Shown here in pieces: positions 19,232 through 27,352 of a DNA stretch of 64,000 nt. The notes below the pieces were generated by a model. The model saw nothing but the letters and a program-made list of their open reading frames with translations, did not search any database and was not told where the DNA came from. The stretch comes from JBCAXA01 sp038534295 (GTDB lineage Bacteria > Pseudomonadota > Gammaproteobacteria > Steroidobacterales > Woeseiaceae): the NCBI GenBank assembly GCA_038534295.1, contig JBCAXA010000001.1, positions 1,860,001 through 1,924,000 on the forward strand, in the 5' to 3' direction. Numbering within the stretch: position 1 is the stretch's first letter; each line of letters starts with the position of its first letter. The translations under genes and the position numbers were made by a program.

Positions 19232-19797
19232 TGTTTTATCCTCACCGTTCGGGTGTAGCCGCCGAGGTCATCGACGAAAACCACCGCATTGCGCTCGACC
19301 CGTTCGAGTCTCCACGGGCCGATGCGATCGCCGGGTTGGCGAATCTCGCCGTTGACGATTGCGTAATGGATGTCGCTGGCATCGACCACGGCCGAGACGC
19401 GCGGTAGCGGCGGTGCGCTGCGTATCACGTTCGACAGTGTTGGCACGACATCCGAAATTTTGTCCTGCACCGCAGTGACGTCTGCGGTATCAATAATCAC
19501 CTGCGGCGCGAACGGGTCACGGTCGGGTTCCTCGTTCCAGTGCAGTGCCTCGACGGATACCTGCTGCAGGTCGTACTGGGCGGTTACGAACTGCAAGCCC
19601 TGCTCGGCCGTTTCGATGCCAATATCGTTCGAGTTATCGATAACCTCGTCGATATCGTCGTCGGCGTAGTCGATGTCCGCGGTCGCCACGTCGTCGCCAA
19701 CGAGCGGCACGACCACGCGCTGATAGACAAAGTAGGCAGCGACCAGCGCTAGGCCGATGACGACGAAGCGGTTATTCAGCAGGCTGGCCATCGACAT
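19228..19797 (-). CDS. MshK/PilP/GspC-like assembly protein
   Basis: A 189-residue bitopic inner-membrane protein with one membrane segment (about residues 11-28), an acidic linker and a small C-terminal beta domain (YAIVNGEIRQPGDRIGPWRLERVERNAVVF). That domain resembles the HR/PilP-type domain that docks on secretins. By position between the PilO-like gene and the secretin it matches MshK or PilP. The start is uncertain: the ATG at 19797 overlaps the previous gene by 26 bases, and the ATG at 19791 by 20. Its 3' end overlaps mshL by 4 bases. Confidence 0.75.
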   Translation of the reverse strand: MSMASLLNNRFVVIGLALVAAYFVYQRVVVPLVGDDVATADIDYADDDIDEVIDNSNDIGIETAEQGLQFVTAQYDLQQVSVEALHWNEEPDRDPFAPQVIIDTADVTAVQDKISDVVPTLSNVIRSAPPLPRVSAVVDASDIHYAIVNGEIRQPGDRIGPWRLERVERNAVVFVDDLGGYTRTVRIKQ

Positions 19798-20590
19798 TCA
19801 CCGTTGCGTGGACCCAGACCCGCAGGAGAGCCGTTACCGTCTTCGCGCCATCGCCTTCGCCTTCGAGCGACGCCTCGACGATTTCGACGTAGTAAAGCGT
19901 GCTGACGAGTCGACGCATGAACTCGAGCACGTGCAGATACGTTTGCGACGACTCTTGGGTGCCCTCGGCACCGGTTAGCGTCAGCTCGATCGGAACCTCG
20001 AGCATGTCCTCGATGCGTGACGCTTGGCCGCTGCCGAGCGTGTACGAAAACCCCAAGCCAAGCTGTTCAGCGTATACGCTTTTCTCACGCAGCCAGACAG
20101 CGAGACCACGATAGTCGACGAAGACCCGGCGCTTGTCGGCATTTTCAACGCTGTCGGCGATGGTCTCCATTTGCTCGGCAGACCACACTTCTTTAATGGC
20201 TAGCAGCTCGCTTTGCAGTTCGCCCAGTACCGCGAAGTCCGTCACCATTTCGTCGATCAGATGGATTCGAAACGTCGCTGAGTACCAAATCAGCGCGATG
20301 GCGGCGACGGTGATGGCGATAAAGCCGACCTGATAGAAACGATTGGCGTAAATGCGGTAAACCACCGCGTTCAGCATGCGCTGCACGCGGATTCGCATCG
20401 CCGTCTTTGGTGCCGTCCGGCGCGTGCCGCGGCGGCGCTCGTAATCGGTTTGCGCCTCCGTTTCCTGCACGCCTTCCCAGGGCACGTCATCGCTCAGCTT
20501 GAGTTCGAGCAGCTGATGATCGACCTTGTGAATCGCGCTCGAGTCAACGGGCACCGCATTCGGATCGTAATCGTCGCGTAGCCGGGTCAC
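19772..20590 (-). CDS. MshJ/PilO-like inner-membrane assembly protein
   Basis: A 272-residue bitopic protein with about 85 charged cytosolic residues, a membrane helix near residues 87-105 (GFIAITVAAIALIWYSATF), a coiled-coil-like stretch and a ferredoxin-like periplasmic domain (VPIELTLTGAEGT and YLHVLEFMRRLVSTLYYVEIVEA). This is typical of PilO, MshJ and GspM proteins, which join the PilN-like protein in the alignment complex. The cytosolic N-terminus is longer than usual. It overlaps the PilM/N-like gene by 4 bases. Confidence 0.78.
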   Translation of the reverse strand: MTRLRDDYDPNAVPVDSSAIHKVDHQLLELKLSDDVPWEGVQETEAQTDYERRRGTRRTAPKTAMRIRVQRMLNAVVYRIYANRFYQVGFIAITVAAIALIWYSATFRIHLIDEMVTDFAVLGELQSELLAIKEVWSAEQMETIADSVENADKRRVFVDYRGLAVWLREKSVYAEQLGLGFSYTLGSGQASRIEDMLEVPIELTLTGAEGTQESSQTYLHVLEFMRRLVSTLYYVEIVEASLEGEGDGAKTVTALLRVWVHATVNVDGQPAE

Positions 20591-21972
20591 TGGAACTGCC
20601 CTCGAATCTCAAAGCCAACGTCACCGCTTTGTGAGGCGAGCCCCTGCTGGAGCTGGGCCATCCAGGCCTTTTCCCACGACACGACGATTCGAGTGTTCCA
20701 TGGCTCGCCGGCGAGTCGACGCTGGAACTCGGCGAGCAACGGCGCGACTTCGCCGAGCGAAACGACCGACTTGCCCTGCAGGACGATGTCCCAGCTGTGC
20801 TCACCGCGAATCACTTCCGCTTTGGTCAGCACGAGGCCTTCCGGCACCAGGTCGCTCAGGTGGCTCAAGAAGATGGCCGGTAGATTGAACGCGTCAATGT
20901 TCAGGATATCGAGTTTGGTCTTCTCGATATTCATCAGCTCGACTTCCGACGTCAGGTGCAAAAACTCGTCGTTGAGGTCGCTGATGTCATGCTGCAGTTG
21001 CTGTCGATCGGTGTCGTTGTGCCACATGGTCCACTCGACCGTGCCGGCAAACGTTACCGCCGTGAACACGGTAATCGCCGACATCATGACCGCTGCACGC
21101 ATGAAGGTCTTGCTGGTAATCGAGCGCCGCGCCAGCACCGGGATAAAATTACTCGGCAGGTTTTGCGGCAGCGCCGCGACCTGGCGCATCCAGAATTCGG
21201 GTTCCGCGGCAATTGGGTCGGTACCGAGCTCGACTTCGATCTGCCCGACCATTTCCCGTTTGGCGGTGTCGACGTTTTCGCCAATCAGCCAGGCCTGGGT
21301 CACGTCGCCACCAATGCGTTGTTTGGCGTAGCCAACGGTGCGGTTGATATCGACGGTCAGTCGTTCGACGGTGTCTGGCCGCCACGGGTAGGACAGTTCG
21401 CGAACGAACAGAATCTCACCGTTGGCACTCGACAACAGCATCTGCGTCCGATCGTCGAACAGCGCGATGAGCAGTAGCGCGTGATTGGGGTCCGCGTCGA
21501 GCTTCGGCACGTACTCCGACATGATCTCGGTCAGCGGCACGAGCAACTTCGGCATCAAATAGAAGTCCTCGCAAATGCGCATCACCGCATCGACGATGTA
21601 CTTCGGCATCAAATGCAACAGTACGCCAGCGTGCTGCTTGCCGCGGCTGACTGGGTGTGCGCGCCATGCAGCATCGCCGGCGAACGGCTTGTGCTGCTCG
21701 ACGTGACGCTCGAGATAGCGATTGAGGTCCTTCGACGACAGCGGCGGAACTTCGAGAAACTCGTGCGTGTGCAGGTCGTCCTCGTACGCAATGGCCACCG
21801 ATCCGCCGCGACTGATGTCGACATGGTGGGCCGCCTCGTACATCGCCTCGCTGAGGCTAGTCAGGTCGGTCACCGGGCGTGGTGACTTCCAGCTTTCTAC
21901 AACTTCATTGCCGCGCAGTCGCGAGATCCGAAATTCGCCGTAAGCCCACTCGATGCCGTAGTCGATACTCAC
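20587..21972 (-). CDS. MshI/GspL-like protein (PilM plus PilN parts in one chain)
   Basis: The N-terminal ~290 residues resemble the actin-like PilM/GspL cytoplasmic domain. A membrane helix follows near residues 300-320 (VMMSAITVFTAVTFAGTVEW), then a coiled coil and a PilN-like periplasmic domain. It therefore combines the jobs of PilM and PilN. The frame is open to an ATG at 21990. However, GTG at 21972 overlaps the TGA of the upstream prepilin gene (GTGA) and gives the natural SIDYG beginning, so I prefer it. It is part of the eight-gene operon with overlapping ends. Confidence 0.78.
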   Translation of the reverse strand: MSIDYGIEWAYGEFRISRLRGNEVVESWKSPRPVTDLTSLSEAMYEAAHHVDISRGGSVAIAYEDDLHTHEFLEVPPLSSKDLNRYLERHVEQHKPFAGDAAWRAHPVSRGKQHAGVLLHLMPKYIVDAVMRICEDFYLMPKLLVPLTEIMSEYVPKLDADPNHALLLIALFDDRTQMLLSSANGEILFVRELSYPWRPDTVERLTVDINRTVGYAKQRIGGDVTQAWLIGENVDTAKREMVGQIEVELGTDPIAAEPEFWMRQVAALPQNLPSNFIPVLARRSITSKTFMRAAVMMSAITVFTAVTFAGTVEWTMWHNDTDRQQLQHDISDLNDEFLHLTSEVELMNIEKTKLDILNIDAFNLPAIFLSHLSDLVPEGLVLTKAEVIRGEHSWDIVLQGKSVVSLGEVAPLLAEFQRRLAGEPWNTRIVVSWEKAWMAQLQQGLASQSGDVGFEIRGQFQ

Positions 21973-22769
21973 AGCGCACTCCAGAACCAAAGGGTGCCGT
22001 CGGTGTCGTAGCGCATCGCAACGTCGTCGTTGACGAGTGTCGCGGTAGCCAGTGCGCCAGCCGGGTACGGCGCGTTGAATACCCGCAGTTCGGTGCCGTC
22101 AATGACGTAGCGGCTGACGATGCCGTCCGTCGTGCCGTTTGATGCAGTCACAGGAAATGCCGCCGCAAAGCCGAGCTGATAGCCGGTTTGCGACGTGTTC
22201 GCGTTGACCAGTAGCACGCGATGGAACAGCGCCGTCATATTGATCCGCTCAATCTTCACGGTGTCGGATTCGACGATCGTGGCACCGGCCGACTGATTCC
22301 AGATCGCATCGAAGCTCGCACTGTTTGCCGGCTGGTTCGGGACGTTGCGCTCCATGTCAGAGATGATCATCAGACGCGGTGACAGCGGCGCCGCCGCAAG
22401 CCCCGTCGTTTGCGTGTACCCATTGAAGTTGGAGTCGGGCGGGCCGATGAACTGCGGGTCGAAGTACAAGAGTCGACGCTGCCCGCGACGATTGTTGCGA
22501 ACGCGCTCTTCGGGAGTCTCGCTGACGCTGGCGAGCGCTGGCGCCCAGTTGTTGATGCTGCGCGATGGGACCTGGCCGGTCGTGCGCACATAGCGGCGCA
22601 AGTCCTCGCCGAGCTGCTTCAGGTTGTCGGATTCAGCGACGGCGTAGGCATCGTCGATTGCCTGAAAAATACTCGGCGCCAGTGCGGCCGACAGTATCGC
22701 GAGCACCGCCATGACCCCGATTAATTCGAGTAGCGTGAAGCCACGCTGGTTGTTGCGTTGCGACCTCAT
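21969..22769 (-). CDS. Type IV prepilin-like protein, large
   Basis: A 266-residue prepilin with a short basic leader (residues 1-10), then GFTLLELIGVMAVLAILSAA. The site cut by prepilin peptidase is G|F, with Glu at +5. The remaining ~230 residues form a large soluble domain with no cysteine pair. It is bigger than a major pilin and may be a minor pilin or tip subunit. It overlaps the platform gene by 4 bases upstream and the MshI-like gene by 4 bases downstream. No prepilin peptidase gene is in the window. Confidence 0.88.
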   Translation of the reverse strand: MRSQRNNQRGFTLLELIGVMAVLAILSAALAPSIFQAIDDAYAVAESDNLKQLGEDLRRYVRTTGQVPSRSINNWAPALASVSETPEERVRNNRRGQRRLLYFDPQFIGPPDSNFNGYTQTTGLAAAPLSPRLMIISDMERNVPNQPANSASFDAIWNQSAGATIVESDTVKIERINMTALFHRVLLVNANTSQTGYQLGFAAAFPVTASNGTTDGIVSRYVIDGTELRVFNAPYPAGALATATLVNDDVAMRYDTDGTLWFWSAL

Positions 22770-23974
22770 GCGCCGAGCCCCGAAATCAACGCGAACATCG
22801 GTAGAAAGACCGATGCGGCGATCAAACCAACGATGGCCACCAGCACCAGCGTGATCATCGGCTCCAGCACCGCGAAAACCCGCTTGATCTGCCGAGGTAT
22901 TTCTTCGTCGTAGCGATCGGCAATTTGCTGCAGCGTTGTATCGAGCCGGCCAGAGTCTTCGCCGACAATGATCATGCGCAGCGTCAGTGACGAAATGATT
23001 TCGTGCTGTCGCAGCGCCTCGCTAATGCGATCGCCGCGCTGTACAGCAAGCTCGGCATCGTTGATGGCGAGTTCCATTACGAGGTTGTTGGTCAGACCGC
23101 GGCTGAGCTGCAGGGCTTCGAGAATAGGTACGCCGGCGCGCAGCATCAGTGCCAGGTTGTGCACGAACTGCGACTGCACCAATAGGCGTTGCAGTCGTCC
23201 GAACACGGGAATATTCAGTTTCAGTCGATCGACCTTGACGGTCAGGCTGTCGTCGACACGCCGTAGATTACGGAGCGTAATGATCGTTGCGAGTAGAGCC
23301 GCCAACACGGCCCACCAATAACTCTGAGCAAAGTCACCGATCGCAACGACACCGCGCGTCAATGCCGGCAGCTCGATGTCGAGTTCTGCGAAGATTTCCG
23401 CGAAGCGTGGCACGACGAATAAAAACATCAGCGCAACCAGTCCGGCGACCGCCGAGATGATCATGAGCGGATAAATGCTGGCCTGTTTAACGTCGGCGAG
23501 AATGCGTTCAACCCATTCGAGGTGCTCGGAGATGTCGCGAAACGTTTCCACCAAGTTGCCGCCCTGTTCGCCGGCTTTGACCAAATTACAGATCTGATCG
23601 CTGAAGACGCTGGGGTAGCGCCGAAGGCTTTCGGAGACTTCGTTACCGGATTGGACGTTGACACTGATGTCTTCGAGCAGGTGCTTGAGCGTTGTGTGTT
23701 CGGTTTCCTCCGCCATCGCCGATATCGCATCGGCAATCGGAATACCGGCGATCAGCAGCGACGTAATGCCGTTGAAAAACTCAATGAGCTCGCGTCGCGG
23801 TACGCGCTGTTTGCGATTTTCGCGGCGCGCCTGCTGGATCCGCGCATCGATCAACCAATAGCCGATCTCGCGGAGGCGACGCTCAAGGATCGCCTCGTCA
23901 TCGGCGAACATCGAGCCGTCCGAGGCTTTTCCGTGGCGATCGACGGCGTGGTAGTTGTATTCCGGCACGAGCAA
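22766..23974 (-). CDS. GspF/PilC/MshG-type platform protein
   Basis: An inner-membrane platform of the pilus motor. At 402 residues it has the usual length. Two T2SSF domains are seen, with EFFNGITSLLIAGIPIADAI and LKHLLEDISVNVQSGNEVSE in the first and FVHNLALMLRAGVPILEAL and RMIIVGEDSGRLDTTLQQI in the second. Three hydrophobic segments lie near residues 165-190, 215-232 and 373-398. Three bases separate it from the ATPase gene and it overlaps the next prepilin gene by 4 bases. Confidence 0.94.
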   Translation of the reverse strand: MLVPEYNYHAVDRHGKASDGSMFADDEAILERRLREIGYWLIDARIQQARRENRKQRVPRRELIEFFNGITSLLIAGIPIADAISAMAEETEHTTLKHLLEDISVNVQSGNEVSESLRRYPSVFSDQICNLVKAGEQGGNLVETFRDISEHLEWVERILADVKQASIYPLMIISAVAGLVALMFLFVVPRFAEIFAELDIELPALTRGVVAIGDFAQSYWWAVLAALLATIITLRNLRRVDDSLTVKVDRLKLNIPVFGRLQRLLVQSQFVHNLALMLRAGVPILEALQLSRGLTNNLVMELAINDAELAVQRGDRISEALRQHEIISSLTLRMIIVGEDSGRLDTTLQQIADRYDEEIPRQIKRVFAVLEPMITLVLVAIVGLIAASVFLPMFALISGLGA

Positions 23975-23977
23975 TTC

Positions 23978-25702
23978 CTAGCGGACGACCCGCAGGACCT
24001 CCTCGAGGGTCGTGCTGCCGGCCAGCGCCTTGCTAATGCCGTCGTCGAGCATTGGCACCATGCCGGCAATAGCAGCTAGATCGGCGATTTCGGCGGCGCT
24101 AGTGCCGTGAATAATCGGTGCGTGGAATCGTTCGTCGACGTTCAGAATCTCGTAAATGACCTGGCGACCGCGATAACCGGTGCCGTTGCATTCGGAGCAG
24201 CCGCGACCGCGATAGAGCGTGGGCGTTTCCTCGAACTTATCCGTCAGAGCCAAACGCTCAATCAGGCGGTCCGGGTTGGGCACTTCTTCGCGACAGTCAG
24301 GACAAATTCGACGTATCAGCCGTTGTGCGACGATTGCCGAAAGCGCCGGCGGCAGCATGTAGCGATCGACACCCATATCGACCAGCCGCGGAATGACGCC
24401 GACGGCATCGTTCGTGTGCAAGGTCGACAGTACGAGGTGACCGGTCAATGCGGCGCGAGCGGCGAGCTGAGCCGTTTCGGTATCGCGAATCTCGCCAATC
24501 AGAATGACGTCTGGGTCTTGGCGTAACAGCGCACGCAAACCGCTGGCAAAGTCGAGCCCCACTTCTGGTTTGACTTGGGTCTGGCGAATCGAGCCGAGCG
24601 AATACTCAATGGGGTCTTCCAACGTAAACACGCTGCGGTCGTCGGAATCGACCAGTTTTAGCGCCGTGTACAGCGTCGTCGTTTTACCGCTGCCGGTTGG
24701 ACCGGTCACGAGAATCATGCCGTAGGGCAGGCTGACCAGTTTGTCGATGCGTTGTGTGTCGTCCGCCGAAAAACCGAGGTCCGGCATCGTCAGTGTCGTG
24801 CCGCTACGATCGAGAATACGCAGCACCAGACTCTCGCCGCTGTTAATCGGCAAGGTCGAGACGCGCAAGTCAATGTAGTTCTGACCGAAGTTGAAGCGAA
24901 TTCGGCCGTCCTGCGGGATCCGTTTCTCGGTGATGTTGAGATTGGCGATCAATTTGATGCGCGCGGTCAACGCCGGCTGAATCGGTTTGGGAATCAGCAC
25001 TTCCTGGCGCAAAACGCCGTCGATACGCATCCGAACCCGAACGATCTTCTCGTCCGGCTCGACGTGAATATCCGTCGCGCCTTTCTTAATACCGAGCGAA
25101 ATGATTTGGTCGACCAGTCGAACCAGCGGCGATTCGTTAACCGCCTCATCTTCGGACGGCAGACTGCCGTCGGTCATGATCTGGTCGATCGTGTCCTCAA
25201 TCGATCGGCCGCGCGCGTAGTGGCGCGCGATCGCTTCGAGGATATGGCCCTCCGGCGCCGTGACGACATTGATGGTCATCTCGGCCTCGCGCTCGATGTA
25301 ATCGATCGCGACGACATTGAACGCGTCGGCAAACGCGCAGGTCAGAACACCTTTGCTGGCGCTGACCGGAAACACCTTAAAGCGTTTGGCCGTTTCAAAG
25401 CTAATCGCCGCGAGCGCCGCTTCGTCCGGGTCGACGTAGCGAACGTCGACGACTTTGGTCTGCGCTTCGGAGGCGAGGGTCTGCGTGATGATCTCGGCCG
25501 ATACAAAGCCGAGATCGATCAGAACCTCACCCAGCAAGCGGCCGCTGCGCTTTTGCTCACGCAGTGCGAGGTCGAGCTGTGCGTCGTTGATAAGGCCGGC
25601 GGCTTTAAGCCGGGCGCCGAGGGTCTGCTTGGTCCGCAGCGCTGTTGTGCTATCCGCTCCGGTGGCGTGAGCGGATCGAGCACCGGGGGCAATCGCGTTC
25701 AT
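23978..25702 (-). CDS. GspE/PilB/MshE-type assembly ATPase
   Basis: Cytosolic motor that drives pilus or pseudopilus assembly. The 574-residue protein has an N-terminal MshEN-type domain (about residues 28-170, with LGARLKAAGLINDAQLDLAL then LLGEVLIDLGFVSAEIITQT), Walker A GPTGSGKTTTLYTAL, Asp box, Walker B ILIGEIRDTETAQ and the C-terminal four-cysteine zinc site (CPDC and CSEC). MshEN domains of this pattern are known to bind cyclic di-GMP, so assembly may respond to that signal. It is the second gene of the operon; no PilT-like retraction ATPase is present. Confidence 0.94.
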   Translation of the reverse strand: MNAIAPGARSAHATGADSTTALRTKQTLGARLKAAGLINDAQLDLALREQKRSGRLLGEVLIDLGFVSAEIITQTLASEAQTKVVDVRYVDPDEAALAAISFETAKRFKVFPVSASKGVLTCAFADAFNVVAIDYIEREAEMTINVVTAPEGHILEAIARHYARGRSIEDTIDQIMTDGSLPSEDEAVNESPLVRLVDQIISLGIKKGATDIHVEPDEKIVRVRMRIDGVLRQEVLIPKPIQPALTARIKLIANLNITEKRIPQDGRIRFNFGQNYIDLRVSTLPINSGESLVLRILDRSGTTLTMPDLGFSADDTQRIDKLVSLPYGMILVTGPTGSGKTTTLYTALKLVDSDDRSVFTLEDPIEYSLGSIRQTQVKPEVGLDFASGLRALLRQDPDVILIGEIRDTETAQLAARAALTGHLVLSTLHTNDAVGVIPRLVDMGVDRYMLPPALSAIVAQRLIRRICPDCREEVPNPDRLIERLALTDKFEETPTLYRGRGCSECNGTGYRGRQVIYEILNVDERFHAPIIHGTSAAEIADLAAIAGMVPMLDDGISKALAGSTTLEEVLRVVR

Positions 25703-25723
25703 TGCGTTCTGCCAGCAGCGGCC

Positions 25724-26308
25724 TCAAGTACGCGACAGGAATATCAGCAGTCGGCTCTGATCCGTTCCGGCGGTACCGAAGCGCTTGACCCGTCCTGCGC
25801 GATTCCACGCTTCAGCGCCGGTTGTGGTGTCGCCGTCGCCATCGAGGATGTCACTGATTTTTTGTGCTTCGCGATCCGATACGTTGTCTATACGAATCAC
25901 GGCAACACCCGACGTGTCGACGTTGCCGTCGCCGTCAAGGTCGAACTGGTAATTGGCATTGGACGTCGCCAACACGGCGCGATAGCCGTTCTCACGGAAC
26001 GGGTTCTCGAAGTCTTTTTCGAGATACGGGCCGTCCCAGCCGGCGATTGGGTTGCCGGTGCGATTTGTGAGCAGCAGCTGACGACCGTTGCGATTGTCGG
26101 TCGGCACATGTGTCGGGAATTGCCCGGTGTCCTCGTAGTAGCGGGCTACCGCCGTACGCACTACATTGACGTCCTCGACGAATGCAGCTACGCGAGCGTT
26201 GCGAATGGCTTCGAAAATCATTGGCGTCGCCATCGATGCGAGAATCGCAATAACGGCCACAACGCCAATCATCTCCATCAGCGTGAAGCCGGCCTGTCGG
26301 TGTTTCAT
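25724..26308 (-). CDS. Type IV prepilin-like protein, first gene of the pilus operon
   Basis: A 194-residue prepilin with leader MKHRQAG, then FTLMEMIGVVAVIAILASMA, with Glu at +5 of the mature protein. The soluble domain ends in a region of short acidic loops (DLDGDGNVDTSG) that could bind Ca2+, as in GspG-type pseudopilins. The frame continues upstream to 26359, but the ATG at 26308 follows a GGAGA Shine-Dalgarno and gives a normal leader. Its first position and size suggest it is the major pilin. Confidence 0.88.
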   Translation of the reverse strand: MKHRQAGFTLMEMIGVVAVIAILASMATPMIFEAIRNARVAAFVEDVNVVRTAVARYYEDTGQFPTHVPTDNRNGRQLLLTNRTGNPIAGWDGPYLEKDFENPFRENGYRAVLATSNANYQFDLDGDGNVDTSGVAVIRIDNVSDREAQKISDILDGDGDTTTGAEAWNRAGRVKRFGTAGTDQSRLLIFLSRT

Positions 26309-26375
26309 TTGAGCGTCTCCGTGCGAAAAGCTTCTGTTCGGCTCCCGCTGTGTCGGCACCGTGGCTATTTGACTT

Positions 26376-26405
26376 TAATAATCTGCGCGAATTGGCAGGT
26401 GTCAG
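26376..26405 (-). promoter_or_regulatory. Putative promoter of the pilus operon
   Basis: On the minus strand a CTGACA -35-like box (26405-26400) is followed after 18 bases by a TTATTA -10-like box (26381-26376). It would give a leader of about 60 bases before the ATG at 26308. Prediction by eye only. Confidence 0.35.
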
Positions 26406-26477
26406 GACGTTGACGGCCGTGACCGACCGCAAAACTGTGACGCGGCGCACGTTTGCCGGGCGCCGTGAGGGTTCGAG

Positions 26478-26864
26478 ATGCGTTTATTCGGGGTTCTGAG
26501 CGTCGTCACGGGCGCAGGTCTTGCAGTCGCCGAAACCCTATTAAACTGGGGCGACTGGCAGTGGGCGCCGTTCTACGTCATCGATTTCGTCGCGGCGGCT
26601 CTGTTGATCGTCGCCGGCGTTCGCACCATTCTCGGTCGAGCGGATGCCGTTGCGCTGTCGTGTGCTGCGTGGTTTTTTAGCGCCGGAATGGCTTGGATGA
26701 GCTTCTTTGGCAACATTCAGCAAGCCTGCCCCGACCACCCGGCAAATTGCGGCGCTTATCTCGGCTTGGTCGGTGGATTCTTTGCGTGGACCGTTGTCGG
26801 CAGCGTCGCTAGCGCGGTGTTCGCCTGGCGCTCCGCCGGCAGGCGACATCAAGCCATTAGATAA
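26478..26864 (+). CDS. Small four-helix membrane protein of unknown function
   Basis: A 128-residue protein with about four hydrophobic segments: residues 1-20, 28-50, 58-76 and 92-118. A short loop carries two cysteines (QACPDHPANCGAY), which could form a disulfide on the outer face. GAGGG precedes the ATG. It is divergent from the pilus operon and overlaps the convergent SnoaL-like gene by 16 bases. I do not recognise a family. Confidence 0.7.
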   Translation: MRLFGVLSVVTGAGLAVAETLLNWGDWQWAPFYVIDFVAAALLIVAGVRTILGRADAVALSCAAWFFSAGMAWMSFFGNIQQACPDHPANCGAYLGLVGGFFAWTVVGSVASAVFAWRSAGRRHQAIR

Positions 26865-27220
26865 AGAAATTCTTCCTGCACAACTTTGTCGTTCGCGACG
26901 GTGTACAGTGCGACTTCGGTCATCGTCGCGCGTTCTCCGCCTTTTGGCGTCACGTCGATCTCAAAACGGACGACGAACTGATCCTCGCGATTCCCGACAT
27001 AGGGGCCGTCGGCGGACAACGCATGGACCTCGTGATTGGCTTCCCACCACTCGGCTTTGCCGCGCACGGCGTCGATGCCTTCGAGACGCGCCGACATGCC
27101 GCCCATGCTTTGGCCTTCGATGCTGACGATATCGTCAGCGTAGTGCTGTGCCATGAATTCGTTCGCTTTACCCTGCGAACACATCCGAACCAGTGTCGTG
27201 CCCAGCTCTATGACATCCAT
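26849..27220 (-). CDS. SnoaL-like/NTF2-fold protein
   Basis: A 123-residue cytosolic protein with the NTF2-like cone fold pattern: helix-rich start (FMAQHYADDIVSIEG), IDAVRGKAEWWEANHEVHAL, then beta strands VVRFEIDVTP and TEVALYTVANDKVVQEEFLY. It fits the SnoaL-like family, which includes isomerases, lyases and ligand-binding proteins. The substrate is unknown. It stands alone between two unrelated genes. Confidence 0.82.
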   Translation of the reverse strand: MDVIELGTTLVRMCSQGKANEFMAQHYADDIVSIEGQSMGGMSARLEGIDAVRGKAEWWEANHEVHALSADGPYVGNREDQFVVRFEIDVTPKGGERATMTEVALYTVANDKVVQEEFLYLMA

Positions 27221-27352
27221 CGTTAGCCTACCTCACACACGCGCAGCCGAAGACCTACACTTTAGCGAGGCATGTGGCGCGCTCAAACTTCGATCAATGC
27301 TCAAAGTGACTACTTGTGATCGAAGTGCCACAGCCGTGGATCAGAACGAGCC

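Noticed and set aside
24752..26413. 553-codon open frame on the plus strand opposite the assembly ATPase
   Set aside because: It is a shadow of the high-GC ATPase and prepilin genes. It has an arginine-rich composition, no motif and no ribosome binding site.
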